Positions 26,914-35,903 of a stretch of 64,000 bases of DNA are shown piece after piece (position 1 is the first letter of the stretch; each line of letters opens with the position of its first letter). Both the position numbers and the translations under genes were made by a program. The notes under the pieces were generated by a model. The model saw only the letters and a program-made list of their open reading frames with translations. It did no database searches and was not told the origin of the DNA. This DNA is from Streptomyces chattanoogensis (GTDB taxonomy: Bacteria > Actinomycetota > Actinomycetes > Streptomycetales > Streptomycetaceae): assembly GCF_001294335.1 (NCBI RefSeq), contig NZ_LGKG01000024.1, positions 177,334-241,333 of the forward strand, in the 5' to 3' direction.

Positions 26914-28220
26914 CCTCGGACGACATGACCCTGGACGCCTCGCCCCCGTGGCTCGAGGTCGACGCGCTGCTGGACGACCCGCGCACCCGCATCGTGGTGT
27001 GCTGCGGTTCGGGCGGCGTCGGCAAGACCACAACCGCCGCGGCGCTGGGCGTACGCGCCGCCGAGCGCGGCCGCAAGGCCGTCGTGCTGACCATCGACCC
27101 GGCCAGGCGGCTGGCGCAGTCGATGGGCATCTCGGAGCTTGACAACGTCCCGCGCCAGGTCAAGGGCGTCGATGAGACGGCCGGCGGCGAACTGCACGCG
27201 ATGATGCTGGACATGAAGCGCACCTTCGACGAGATCGTCGAGGGCCATGCGGACCCCGACCGGGCGCGCGCCATCCTGGAGAACCCCTTCTACCAGTCGC
27301 TGTCGGCCGGTTTCGCGGGCACCCAGGAGTACATGGCCATGGAGAAGCTCGGCCAGCTCCGCGCCGGCGACGAATGGGACCTGATCGTCGTCGACACCCC
27401 GCCCAGCCGCTCCGCGCTGGACTTCCTGGACGCGCCCAAGCGCCTGGGCTCCTTCCTGGACGGCAAGTTCATCCGGGTCCTGATGGCACCGGCGAAGGTC
27501 GGCGGGCGGGCCGGGATGAAGTTTCTGAACGTCGGCATGTCCATGATGACGGGCACCCTCAGTAAGCTGATGGGTGGTCAGCTTCTGCGTGACGTACAGA
27601 CGTTCGTGGCCGCGATGGACACCATGTTCGGCGGCTTCCGCACCCGCGCGGACGCCACGTACCGGCTGCTCCAGGCGCCCGGTACGGCGTTCCTCGTGGT
27701 GGCCGCGCCGGAGCGGGACGCGCTGCGCGAGGCGGCGTACTTCGTCGAGAGGCTGGCCGCCGAGCAGATGCCGCTGGCGGGCCTCGTGCTGAACCGGGTC
27801 CACGGCAGCGGCGCCGCCCAACTCAGCGCGGAGCGGGCGCTGGCCGCCGCGGAGGCCCTCACGGAGCACGCCGCGGAGGGCGCCGACGCGGAAAATCTTG
27901 AACCGTCCGGCATTGTCGATCATCACAACGGGAAGGCTGCTTCAGGAACCGCCGGTGGCCCCTCCCCCGCTGCCGCGACGGATCAGGTAGCACCCACATC
28001 TGCCTCAGCGGCACAGCTCGCCGCCGGGCTGCTGCGTCTGCACGCGGAGCGCATGCAGGTCCTCGCGCGCGAACGGCGCACGCGCGACCGCTTCACCGCA
28101 CTGCATCCCGAGGTCCCGGTGACCGAGGTCGCCGCGCTGCCCGGTGACGTCCATGACCTCGCCGGTCTGCGCGCGATCGGCGACCGCCTCGCGCTGAACA
28201 GCGCCGAAGCCGACGACTGA
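26910..28220 (+). CDS. ArsA/Get3-like ATPase, second of a pair
   Basis: A 436-residue partner of the preceding gene. The P-loop CGSGGVGKTT near residues 32-41 lacks the signature lysine (serine instead), while VVDTPPSRSALDFLD is the switch II region, so the two proteins are asymmetric: one canonical, one altered. Compared with the first, it carries an insert near residues 325-375 rich in Ala, Ser and Pro. Together they may form a heterodimeric Get3-like machine; M. tuberculosis Rv3679/Rv3680 is the comparable pair. It ends against convergent wblA. Confidence 0.92.
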   Translation: MTSDDMTLDASPPWLEVDALLDDPRTRIVVCCGSGGVGKTTTAAALGVRAAERGRKAVVLTIDPARRLAQSMGISELDNVPRQVKGVDETAGGELHAMMLDMKRTFDEIVEGHADPDRARAILENPFYQSLSAGFAGTQEYMAMEKLGQLRAGDEWDLIVVDTPPSRSALDFLDAPKRLGSFLDGKFIRVLMAPAKVGGRAGMKFLNVGMSMMTGTLSKLMGGQLLRDVQTFVAAMDTMFGGFRTRADATYRLLQAPGTAFLVVAAPERDALREAAYFVERLAAEQMPLAGLVLNRVHGSGAAQLSAERALAAAEALTEHAAEGADAENLEPSGIVDHHNGKAASGTAGGPSPAAATDQVAPTSASAAQLAAGLLRLHAERMQVLARERRTRDRFTALHPEVPVTEVAALPGDVHDLAGLRAIGDRLALNSAEADD

Positions 28221-28352
28221 GTCAAAGGCGAGGACTGAGCCGAAGCCGGCGACTGAACAATCGCACCACGGAAACCGGCGCCGCCCCTCCGCCCGGACCG
28301 CGTCCGGACCACACACACTCGGCCCACCTGACGGCCCCACGGCCGCCTGCGC

Positions 28353-28694
28353 CTACCCGACCGCGGCGTACTCGTCGAAGGCCTCGTCCTCGCAGTCCAC
28401 CGGCAGGATGCCGGTGCTGCGCTCGTATTCCGTACGTGCTGTCTCCAGCAGCCGGCGCCATGACGTCACGGTCGGCCGACGGCGCAGCAGCGCCCTCCGC
28501 TCCCGCTCGGTCATGCCGCCCCACACACCGAATTCCACCCGGTTGTCCAGGGCGTCGGCCAGGCACTCCGTACGCACCGGACACCCGGTGCACACCGCCT
28601 TGGCGCGGTTCTGCGCCGCTCCTTGCACGAACAATTCATCCGGATCGGTAGTGCGGCAGGCTGCCTGTGCACTCCAGTCGGTTACCCAGCCCAT
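28353..28694 (-). CDS. wblA: WhiB-like iron-sulfur regulator WblA
   Basis: A 113-residue WhiB-family regulator, nearly identical to S. coelicolor WblA, which controls the switch to sporulation and broadly represses antibiotic production. Cysteines 13, 35, 38 and 44 (AAC ... CTGCPVRTEC) bind a [4Fe-4S] cluster; GVWGG and a basic RRALLRRR helix follow. I chose the ATG giving MGWVTDWSAQAAC, not the frame's earlier ATG. M. tuberculosis WhiB4 lies in the same setting between the ArsA-like pair and ponA2. Confidence 0.96.
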   Translation of the reverse strand: MGWVTDWSAQAACRTTDPDELFVQGAAQNRAKAVCTGCPVRTECLADALDNRVEFGVWGGMTERERRALLRRRPTVTSWRRLLETARTEYERSTGILPVDCEDEAFDEYAAVG

Positions 28695-29078
28695 GCTGGC
28701 GCCGTCCTCTCCCGAATCGAGGCTCCCCCACGGCGGCAAGCGGCATATTCACCGTTGCCAGTTGAGGACGTTACGGAAGGCAGGCAGGGCGCAACACCCC
28801 CTTCGGGCCCAATCTTGAATGGCCCGAACGGACTATGCGTACGCGGCAGATCACCCAACGGAGTGAGCGGACGGCATACGTCGCTTTCCATCCAAGTCCG
28901 GACACTTCACCGTGTGCACATGGGACTTCCGGCGACACAAGCGGGCAAGAGGGGCAGGGGCCGCACAGAGAGAGGGGGTTGACGAACCGAGGCGTAACCA
29001 TCCCGCTGTGGCAGGTGTGAACAGGCTAAGCGAACAGGTGCACCCCTGTCCGGCGATTCAGAACGTAGGGTTGTCCGC
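28695..29078. promoter_or_regulatory. Divergent wblA-ponA control region
   Basis: A 384-base gene-free region. TTCGGGCC at 28802-28809 and GGCCCGAA at 28821-28828 form an 8-bp perfect inverted repeat about 110-135 bases upstream of wblA, a possible operator. TAGGGT at 29066-29071, seven bases before the ponA ATG, is a putative leaderless -10. No small gene was recognised. Confidence 0.55.
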
Positions 29079-31274
29079 ATGGCTAAGAAGCGCGAGGGCG
29101 GGGGTCCGTCCAAGGCCCAGATGGCCGCCAAGTTCCTCGGTGTCAGCGTGCTGGCCGGAGCCGTACTCGCCGGCATCGCGCTGCCCGCCGCCGGGGCGCT
29201 GGGGCTTGCCGCCAAGGGCTCGGTCGAGGGCTTCGACGACATCCCGGCCAACCTGAAGACGCCGCCGCTCAGCCAGCGGACCACCATCCTGGACGCCGAC
29301 GGCGGCGAGATCGCCAAGGTCTACTCCCGCGACCGCAGGGTGGTGGGCCTGAAGAACATCTCGCCGTACATGCAGAAGGCGATCGTCGCGATCGAGGACG
29401 CGCGCTTCTACCAGCACGGCGCCATCGACCTGAAGGGCATCCTGCGCGCGCTCAACAAGAACGCCCAGTCGGGCGGCGTCTCCCAGGGCGCCTCGACGCT
29501 GACGCAGCAGTATGTGAAGAACGTCTTCATCGAGGAGGCGGGCGACGACCCCGACAAGGTCGCCCAGGCCACCCAGCAGACCCTCGGCCGCAAGGTCAAG
29601 GAGCTCAAGTACGCGATCCAGCTGGAGAAGGAGCTCGGCAAGCGCAAGATCTTGCAGAACTACCTCAACATCACCTTCTTCGGCCAGCAGGCGTACGGCG
29701 TCGAGGCCGCCGCCCAGCGCTACTTCAGCAAGCACGCCAAGGACCTGAAGCTGGAGGAGGCGGCCCTGCTGGCCGGCATCGTCCAGTCGCCCAGCCGCTA
29801 CGACCCGGTCAACGACCCGCAGGAAGCGACCCGGCGGCGCAACACCGTGCTGCAGCGGATGGCCGATGTGAAGGACATCACCCAGGCACAGGCCCATGCG
29901 GCCGCCCAGAAGCCGGTCCGGCTGTCGGTCAGCCACCCCAAGAACGGCTGTATCACCGCCGTGGACGGCGCGGGCTTCTTCTGCGACTACATCCGCAAGG
30001 TCTTCCTCAACGACAAGGCTTTCGGAAAGACCCGCACGGCCCGTTCGAAGCGCTGGAACCAGGGCGGTATGACGATCCACACCACCCTCGATCCGCAGAC
30101 CCAGAAGTCGATCCAGAAGTCGGTCAGCGAGCACGTCTACGACGACGACCCGGTCGCCAGTGCGGCGACCATCGTCGAACCGGGCACCGGCAAGATCCTC
30201 GGCATGGGCCAGTCCCGCCCGTACGGCTTCGGCCCGCATCAGACCCAGATCAACCTCTCGGTGGACCACGACATGGGCGGCGGCGCCGGCTACCAGCCCG
30301 GGTCGACCTTCAAGCCGGTGGTCGCGGCGGCCGCCCTGGAGCAGGGCACCAGCCCGTACCAGAAGTACTCCTCGCCGTACCGGATGCGGTATCCGAGCCC
30401 GGTGCAGACCTGCAACGGCGAATGGCAGGGCACCGACGCCACCCAGAACGAGAACAAATCGGAGGTCGGCCCGTACGGCATGAAGGAGGCGACCGCGAAG
30501 TCGGTCAACACCTACTTCGTGCAGCTGATCTCCGACATGGGCATCTGCCCGGCGGTCCGGATGGCGCAGAAGATGGGCATCGAGCGGGCGGACGGCAAGC
30601 CGTTGCAGCAGGTCCCGTCGATGACGCTGGGTGTGCAGGAGATGTCGCCGCTGACCATGGCGGCCGGTTATGCCGCCTTCGCCAACGGCGGCGAGTACTG
30701 CTCGCCCGTCGCCATCGAGTCGATCACGGATGCGCGCGGCAAGGAGCTGGCCGTTCCGCAGAGCAGCTGCCGCGGCGCGATGTCCAAGAAGACCGCGGAC
30801 ACGATCAACACCCTCCTGCGCGGCGTCGTCCAGGACGGCACCGGCAAGAAGGCGGGTCTCACGGGCCGCGACAGCGCCGGCAAGACCGGCACCAGCGACA
30901 GCCGCTACGCCGCCTGGTTCGTGGGCTACACCCCGAACGCCGCGGGTGCCGTCTGGGTCGGCGACCCGCAGCACCAGCGCAAGATGTACGACATCACCAT
31001 CGGCGGCGTCCCGCACGACAAGGTCTACGGCGCCGACACCCCCGGTCCCATCTGGCGCGACGCGATGACCGGCGCCCTGGCCGGCCGCCCCGCACCGGCG
31101 CTGTCCACGGTGCCGATCAACGACCCCGGCAAGGGCGGGAACAAGGGCCGCGGTGGCAAGGGGAAGGGCCAGCAACGGCCCGGCCACGGCCACGGCGGGG
31201 ACAACAAGCCGGGCGGCGGATGGCACTTCCCGGAATTTCCGGACATTCTGGGCGGCGGCAACGGAGGCTGGTGA
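29079..31274 (+). CDS. ponA: Class A penicillin-binding protein (PonA2-like)
   Basis: A 731-residue bifunctional peptidoglycan synthase. After a single membrane anchor (about residues 18-42) comes the GT51 glycosyltransferase with EDARFYQHGAID near residue 105 and STLTQQYVKN, then the transpeptidase with serine motif STFKP near 408, SVN near 474 and KTGTSD near 601. It ends in a Gly/Lys-rich low-complexity tail (GKGGNKGRGGKGKG). There is no PASTA domain. It is the counterpart of M. tuberculosis PonA2 next to whiB4. A leaderless start is likely. Confidence 0.96.
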   Translation: MAKKREGGGPSKAQMAAKFLGVSVLAGAVLAGIALPAAGALGLAAKGSVEGFDDIPANLKTPPLSQRTTILDADGGEIAKVYSRDRRVVGLKNISPYMQKAIVAIEDARFYQHGAIDLKGILRALNKNAQSGGVSQGASTLTQQYVKNVFIEEAGDDPDKVAQATQQTLGRKVKELKYAIQLEKELGKRKILQNYLNITFFGQQAYGVEAAAQRYFSKHAKDLKLEEAALLAGIVQSPSRYDPVNDPQEATRRRNTVLQRMADVKDITQAQAHAAAQKPVRLSVSHPKNGCITAVDGAGFFCDYIRKVFLNDKAFGKTRTARSKRWNQGGMTIHTTLDPQTQKSIQKSVSEHVYDDDPVASAATIVEPGTGKILGMGQSRPYGFGPHQTQINLSVDHDMGGGAGYQPGSTFKPVVAAAALEQGTSPYQKYSSPYRMRYPSPVQTCNGEWQGTDATQNENKSEVGPYGMKEATAKSVNTYFVQLISDMGICPAVRMAQKMGIERADGKPLQQVPSMTLGVQEMSPLTMAAGYAAFANGGEYCSPVAIESITDARGKELAVPQSSCRGAMSKKTADTINTLLRGVVQDGTGKKAGLTGRDSAGKTGTSDSRYAAWFVGYTPNAAGAVWVGDPQHQRKMYDITIGGVPHDKVYGADTPGPIWRDAMTGALAGRPAPALSTVPINDPGKGGNKGRGGKGKGQQRPGHGHGGDNKPGGGWHFPEFPDILGGGNGGW

Positions 31275-31356
31275 CCGGCACGTTGGCCGGCCGGTGACAG
31301 CCGACCGGACGGACTGGCCGCCGCGCCGCCAGACGAATCAAGCCGGCGAAACGGAT

Positions 31357-31388
31357 GAAGGGGCGCCCTCCCGGGAGGGCGCCCCTTC
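31357..31388. terminator. Bidirectional terminator ponA / YqeY
   Basis: GAAGGGGCGCCCTC at 31357-31370 pairs perfectly with GAGGGCGCCCCTTC at 31375-31388 over a CCGG tetraloop, between two convergent genes. Confidence 0.85.
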
Positions 31389-31424
31389 TCGTACGATCCG
31401 GCCGCCGGTGGGCGGCGTACGGCC

Positions 31425-31889
31425 TCAGCCCGCCAGCAGCTTCTTCACCACGGCGGCGACCCGGCCGCCCTCGGCGCGGCCCGCCACCTTCGGGTTGACG
31501 ATCTTCATCACGGCGCCCATCGCCTTCGGCCCCTCGGCCCCGGCGCCCTTGGCCTCCGCCACCGCCGCCGCGACCAGCTGCTCCAGCTCGTCATCGGTCA
31601 GCTGCTTGGGCAGATAGTCCGCGAGCACCTCGCCCTCGGCCCGCTCCCGCTCGGCCGAATCGTTCCGGCCGCCCTGCTCGAAGGCGTCCGCGGCCTCCCG
31701 GCGCTTCTTCGCCTCCCGCGCGATGACCTTCTCGACCTCGGCGTCGGACAGCTCGCGCGCTGCCTTTCCCGCGACCTCCTCCTTCTGGATCGCGCTCAGC
31801 GTGAGACGGAGGGTGGAGGAGCGCAGTTCGTCGCGCGCCTTGATCGCAGTGGTGAGGTCGTCCTGAAGCCTGGCCTTGAGCGTGGTCAT
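31425..31889 (-). CDS. GatB/YqeY domain protein
   Basis: A 154-residue YqeY-like protein. It has the family's N-terminal helical part (LKARLQDDLTTAIKARDELR), the LRLTLSAIQ helix, and the C-terminal GatB-tail domain with EGPKAMGAVMKIVNPKVAGRAEGG. GatB tail domains bind tRNA in amidotransferases; the free-standing protein's job is not established. I chose ATG 31889; the frame continues upstream without a ribosome site. Confidence 0.9.
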   Translation of the reverse strand: MTTLKARLQDDLTTAIKARDELRSSTLRLTLSAIQKEEVAGKAARELSDAEVEKVIAREAKKRREAADAFEQGGRNDSAERERAEGEVLADYLPKQLTDDELEQLVAAAVAEAKGAGAEGPKAMGAVMKIVNPKVAGRAEGGRVAAVVKKLLAG

Positions 31890-31970
31890 GCCGTCGAGTA
31901 TGCCCCCACCCACCGGCAATCGCCGCGCCTTTTCCCTCCGGCCCCGCTCCGCACCGGCCTCCCGCCGCAC

Positions 31971-32014
31971 CCACCCCCGCCACTCTGCGCTGCATCCACC
32001 CCCGCCACTCTGCG
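31971..32014. repeat. 19-bp direct repeat before the metallophosphoesterase
   Basis: CCACCCCCGCCACTCTGCG occurs at 31971-31989 and again at 31996-32014, a 25-base step. Flanking GCA-c/t extends the match. The second copy runs into the putative -10 (GACGAT at 32014-32019). Confidence 0.75.
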
Positions 32015-32026
32015 ACGATGGGGCCC

Positions 32027-32953
32027 ATGCGCGCGCGATACGGAGTACCCCTGACCCTGACCGCAGTCGGCGCGGCCGGCCTGGCCTACGCCGCAGGCAT
32101 CGAAGTCCGCTCCTTCCGCCTCCGGCGCGTCACGGTGCCCGTACTGCCCCGCGGTATGCGCCCCTTGCGCGTCCTGCAGGTCTCCGACATCCACATGGTC
32201 GGCGGACAGCGCAAGAAGCAGCGCTGGCTGCAGTCGCTCGCCGGCCTGCGCCCCGACTTCGTCATCAACACCGGCGACAACCTCTCGGACCCCCACGGCG
32301 TCCCGGAGACCCTGGACGCCCTCGGCCCGCTGATGGAGTTCCCCGGCGCGTACGTCTTCGGCTCCAACGACTACTACGGCCCCAAGCTGCGCAACCCGGC
32401 CCGCTACCTGATCGAGCGGGTCCAGGGCCGGCACGGCCTCAACGGCAACGCCCCCGCCGTCGGCGTCGTCCACAACCCGTGGGAAGACCTCCGCGACGCC
32501 TTCGACACGGCGGGCTGGGCCAACCTCTCCAACGCCCGCGGCCGCCTGAAGCTCGACGGCATCGAGATCGCCCTCACCGGCCTGGACGACCCGCACATCA
32601 AGCGCGACCGCTACGCCGAGGTGGCCGGCGGCCCGGAACCCGACGCCGACCTCTCCCTGGCCGTCGTCCACGCCCCCTATCTGCGCTCCTTGGACGCCTT
32701 CACCGCCGAGGGCTACCCACTGATCCTGGCCGGCCACACCCACGGCGGCCAGCTCTGCATCCCCTTCTACGGCGCCCTGGTCACCAACTGCGACATCGAC
32801 ACCGACCGCGTCAAGGGCCTCTCCACCCACACCTCCGCCGGCCGCACCTCCTACCTCCACGTCTCCGCCGGCTGCGGCACCAACCGCTACACCCCGGTCC
32901 GCTTCGCCTGCCCCCCGGAGGCGACGCTGCTGACCCTGACGGCACGGGACTGA
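32027..32953 (+). CDS. Membrane-anchored metallophosphoesterase
   Basis: A 308-residue calcineurin-like phosphoesterase with an N-terminal hydrophobic anchor (LTLTAVGAAGLAYAAG). The metal motifs appear in order: VSDIHMVGG, NTGDNLSD, GSNDYYG in place of GNHD, VVHAPY and GHTHGGQ. The N-to-S change in GNHD replaces the usual histidine-containing motif with GSND, so activity may differ. ATG 32027 is supported by GACGAT seven bases upstream; ATG 32018 is an alternative. M. tuberculosis Rv3683 is the counterpart after ponA2. Confidence 0.88.
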   Translation: MRARYGVPLTLTAVGAAGLAYAAGIEVRSFRLRRVTVPVLPRGMRPLRVLQVSDIHMVGGQRKKQRWLQSLAGLRPDFVINTGDNLSDPHGVPETLDALGPLMEFPGAYVFGSNDYYGPKLRNPARYLIERVQGRHGLNGNAPAVGVVHNPWEDLRDAFDTAGWANLSNARGRLKLDGIEIALTGLDDPHIKRDRYAEVAGGPEPDADLSLAVVHAPYLRSLDAFTAEGYPLILAGHTHGGQLCIPFYGALVTNCDIDTDRVKGLSTHTSAGRTSYLHVSAGCGTNRYTPVRFACPPEATLLTLTARD

Positions 32954-33122
32954 CCTCACGGGCGCACGGGCGGCCGCGACCCACCGGGCCTCGCCGCCGC
33001 CCGCCCCCCTTGATCACCGCCACGATCGACCAGGTCAGGCCCCCGGCAGGCCCGCTCCCCAGCTCCACAGGAACCGGATTTCGCCTACGGGGATCAGTCC
33101 GCTAAAGTAGAGCTCGTTGCTT

Positions 33123-33196
33123 CGGGGTGTAGCGCAGCTTGGCAGCGCGCTTCGTTCGGGACGAAGAGGTCGTGGGTTCAAATCCCGCCACCCCGA
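33123..33196 (+). tRNA. tRNA-Pro (anticodon CGG)
   Basis: A complete cloverleaf. The acceptor CGGGGTG (33123-33129) pairs with CACCCCG (33189-33195) with discriminator A at 33196. The D arm is GCGC/GCGC, the anticodon arm CTTCG/CGAAG encloses TTCGGGA, giving anticodon CGG, and the T arm is GTGGG TTCAAAT CCCGC. The 3' CCA is not encoded. Confidence 0.95.
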
Positions 33197-33212
33197 CTGA
33201 AGAAACAACAGG

Positions 33213-33249
33213 TCAGGGGCCTGATCCACTCAGTGGATCAGGCCCCTGA
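33213..33249 (+). terminator. tRNA-Pro terminator
   Basis: A 17-bp perfect stem: the arm at 33213-33229 (TCAGGGGCCTGATCCAC) pairs with 33233-33249 across a 3-base loop, starting 17 bases after the tRNA. Confidence 0.85.
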
Positions 33250-33387
33250 TTCGTTTCCGGGACCCTCTTGGGGACCGTCGGCCGATCCCAACGGCCCCAC
33301 TCCCACGTGCGCCTGTGAACTGGGCCACAGCATCGCTCCGGCTCCGTCGGCACGGGCTCGCGTCGGCCGGTGTGTGGTGACGGCGCG

Positions 33388-33419
33388 GAGGGAGGGCCGG
33401 TGAGTTCCGGCCCTCCCTC
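33388..33419 (-). terminator. Alkaline phosphatase terminator
   Basis: GAGGGAGGGCCGG at 33388-33400 pairs perfectly with CCGGCCCTCCCTC at 33407-33419, 17 bases beyond the stop of the phosphatase on the minus strand. Confidence 0.8.
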
Positions 33420-33435
33420 GCGTCCGTCAAAGGGG

Positions 33436-34809
33436 TCAGCGAAGCTGCAGCGCCTTGCGGATGGTGGTGAAGAGGTCGGTCTGGTTGGTGATACCCAGGA
33501 CCCGGTATGCCTGCGGGCCCTGTGCGGCGATCCGTACCTCGGTGCCGGTGTGCTCCTGGGACTGGCCCGGCGTGTTGGTCGAGTAGTTGACCTTCATCTG
33601 GCCGCCCTCGTCGGTGACGAGGGTGGAGGACAGGCCGGGCGGGTTCGCCTCCAGCGGCACGATCTGGCTGGAGTGGCCGTGGTCGGCGGTAGTGACCACG
33701 AGCGTGTCGGGGTGCTTGGCGGCGTAGGCGCGGGCCACCTTCACCGCGCGGTCGAACGCGGCGGTCTCGCCGATCTGGCCGCAGGGGTCGGCGGCGTGGT
33801 CCTGCTTGTCGATCGAGGCGCCCTCGATCTGGAGGAAGAAGCCCTTGTCCCGGCCGTGGCCCTGCTGCGACTTCTGCTTGTTCTCCAGCAGTTGGATCGC
33901 CTTGGTGGCCTGCTCGTCGAGGGCCGGGGTGCCGTCGGGGCGCTGCGGGTTGCCGGTGGTGCAGCGCTGCGGGTCGGTGCCTCCGACGGCGGCGGGCTTG
34001 CCGGTCCACTCGACGGGGACGGTGCCCGGCGCGAAGAGTCCGAGGACCGGCTTGCCGCCCTTGAAGTCCTTGAGGCCCTGCTTGTCGGTGACGATCTGGT
34101 AGCCGAGCTTGCGCGCCTGCTCCGCCACCGTCATGCCCTTGTACGGGCCCTCGGTGATCTTCTGGTCGAAGCGCTGCTTTCCGCCGCCCAGCAGCACGTC
34201 CACCTTGTGGTTGACGCTCTGCTCGGCGATCGAGCCGGGGCCGCCCTTGGCGATGGTGTCGGCCGCGCACTTGGCCATGTCGGCCGGGCCCTGGCAGCTG
34301 CGGTCGCTGACGTGGGAGGCGAGCACGGCCGGTGTGGCGTCGGTCAGTTCGGCGGTGGTGACCGACCCGGTGGCGTAGCCGTTCTTCTGCGCCAGCTCCA
34401 GGATCGTCGGCAGCGGCTTGTCGGTGTCCGGCGTCTTGGAGATGCGGCCGTTGACCGTCTTGTGTCCGGTGGCCCAACCGCTGCCGCTGGCGGCGGAGTC
34501 GGTGACGTAGTCCGGCTTGCCGTTCTTGTCGACCGCGTACGTCGTGTACGCGCCGGTCAGCGGGAACCTGTCCATGTTGAGCCGGCCCGCGGCACCCACG
34601 GTGTAGTTCCGCGCCAGGGTGATCTCCGAGTCGCCCATCCCGTCGCCGATCAGCAGGATGACGTTCTTCGCCTTACCGCCCTGGATCGCGCGCGCCGCCT
34701 GGTCCTGGGGGCCGAACGCGGCCGCTCCCGCGGGGACGGCCACACCGGTGGCGAGCAGCACGGCGGCGCCGGTTATGGCGCGGCGGCGGGACAGGCGCAG
34801 TCTTCGCAT
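33436..34809 (-). CDS. phoA: Secreted PhoA-type alkaline phosphatase
   Basis: A 457-residue periplasmic/extracellular phosphomonoesterase. The N-terminus carries a Tat signal (SRRRAI then a hydrophobic core and a PAGAAA region), consistent with export after metal loading. Metal and nucleophile motifs are intact: LLIGDGMGDSE, the serine in VTDSAASGSGWATG, EGASIDKQDH and TADHGHSS. The ATG at 34809 follows GAGGAG by five bases. A single GTTCACC word lies 57 bases upstream, compatible with PhoP control. Confidence 0.94.
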   Translation of the reverse strand: MRRLRLSRRRAITGAAVLLATGVAVPAGAAAFGPQDQAARAIQGGKAKNVILLIGDGMGDSEITLARNYTVGAAGRLNMDRFPLTGAYTTYAVDKNGKPDYVTDSAASGSGWATGHKTVNGRISKTPDTDKPLPTILELAQKNGYATGSVTTAELTDATPAVLASHVSDRSCQGPADMAKCAADTIAKGGPGSIAEQSVNHKVDVLLGGGKQRFDQKITEGPYKGMTVAEQARKLGYQIVTDKQGLKDFKGGKPVLGLFAPGTVPVEWTGKPAAVGGTDPQRCTTGNPQRPDGTPALDEQATKAIQLLENKQKSQQGHGRDKGFFLQIEGASIDKQDHAADPCGQIGETAAFDRAVKVARAYAAKHPDTLVVTTADHGHSSQIVPLEANPPGLSSTLVTDEGGQMKVNYSTNTPGQSQEHTGTEVRIAAQGPQAYRVLGITNQTDLFTTIRKALQLR

Positions 34810-34865
34810 GGAATCTCCTCGTATCCGGCCGGCTGGCGCCGGCCACGCGCAGCTCACCAGGAACG

Positions 34866-34872
34866 GGTGAAC
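34866..34872 (-). promoter_or_regulatory. PHO-box-like half site
   Basis: GTTCACC on the minus strand, the PhoP direct-repeat core, 57 bases upstream of the phosphatase ATG. The next unit 11 bases along (CCTGGTGAGCT) is poor, so a full box is not proved. Confidence 0.3.
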
Positions 34873-35266
34873 ACCGCGTGGCGTACCGGTGGCGCGTTGC
34901 TCACGGGCGCGTGCCGCGGGGAGCGCACTGCGAGTTGGTGATACGCCCGGTTTCGGCGTACCCGTCGGCGCCGGGCGTTCGCCTGCCTTTTCTCCGCCAA
35001 CGCGGGTGCATACAGGCACAATTGCCCCAGCCCCCCGTATTGCGGATCTCCCGGGCCCTCCCCGCCGTATCACCTTCCGCGGTACGGCTCCCCCGTGCGG
35101 CGGAGGCAGATCATCAGCGGAATCGAGGCTGCGCGGCGCTCCCGAGGGCTTGAATCGTCGTGGCGCAAGAACGGGCCGTACTCCCTCCTTCGGGGCATAC
35201 GCGCACCATTCGACGCGCGCCAACCTCACGCAGACCACGCGAGAACGGCCAAAATGGGAACACATC
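34873..35266. other. Gene-free region upstream of phoA and the small peptide
   Basis: About 390 bases without coding signal between two divergent units. Open frames crossing it have no recognisable protein. It must carry the upstream parts of both promoters. Confidence 0.5.
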
Positions 35267-35426
35267 ATGCGTATTCGGTATATAGCCGCCGCGGGTGCCG
35301 CCGCTGCGCTCGCGCTCGGCGCCTCGGTGACGGCCTTCGCCGAGGGCCACGCCGGCGTTGCGCGGGCCGGAGGCCGACTTCGCCAACCATGGCATGGACA
35401 GCCCGGGCTGTCTCCTCTTCGGCTGA
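35267..35426 (+). pseudogene. Small secreted peptide, apparently frameshifted
   Basis: ATG 35267 begins a classical signal peptide (MRIRYIAAAGAAAALALGAS, then VTAFAEGHAGV). In its own frame the sequence then turns into low-quality Arg/Pro-rich translation. One base later the other frame reads RGPEADFANHGMDSPGCLLF and stops at 35424-35426, a plausible short mature peptide. A single-base insertion near GTTGCGCGG would explain this. It may be a decayed gene or a sequencing error. No family is recognised. Confidence 0.35.
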
Positions 35427-35851
35427 GCCGCACGACGCCCCACGGCAGAAACAACACCGCGCCGTCCGACGCCGGTCCCTCCCCTGTGGGGACCGGTGCC
35501 GAACGGCGCGGACGGCTGGATCCGCGCCCCCCGTACCGGCGCGGATCCGGGACAGGCCGGGCCCTGGTCGACGCGGCGGCAGTCCGGACCGGACCGGCTC
35601 CTCGGATCCCTCGCGCTCCCGCGCCGAGGCCGTCACCCCCGGCTCGCGGCTCCGGCGGAAGGTGGCCGAGACCATCCCTCGGAAGTTGTCTCTCCGGGCG
35701 CTGAGCTGGTGGCCTGGCCGGGCAACGCCCGGTTGCTGCACCGCTGCGTAGGATCCTGCCAGCCGGTGCGCCCGCAGAGGAGGTTCCGGTATCCGGCCGA
35801 CGGCGTAACCACAGGTCAGCCAGCTAAGGTGTATTTTCCGGTCCGGATGTT
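35427..35851. other. Gene-free region with a strong hairpin
   Basis: GGATCCGCGCC at 35518-35528 pairs perfectly with GGCGCGGATCC at 35538-35548 and could terminate the peptide transcript. Frames crossing the region look non-coding. Confidence 0.5.
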
Positions 35852-35891
35852 TCCAAGTGCGGGGGAAGTAATCCAAGCTCGGGGGAAGTAA
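35852..35891 (+). repeat. Tandem 20-bp repeat before the STAND-WD40 gene
   Basis: TCCAAGNNCGGGGGAAGTAA occurs twice back to back (35852-35871, 35872-35891), differing only at the two N positions. The period equals about two helical turns. The second copy runs into the ribosome-binding site (AAGGAG at 35890-35895), so a bound regulator would block either transcription or translation. Confidence 0.8.
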
Positions 35892-35903
35892 GGAGTGGAC
35901 GCC

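Noticed and set aside
29058..31226. A long minus-strand frame opposite ponA
   Set aside because: The ponA protein has all class A PBP motifs; the opposite frame is a composition artefact.
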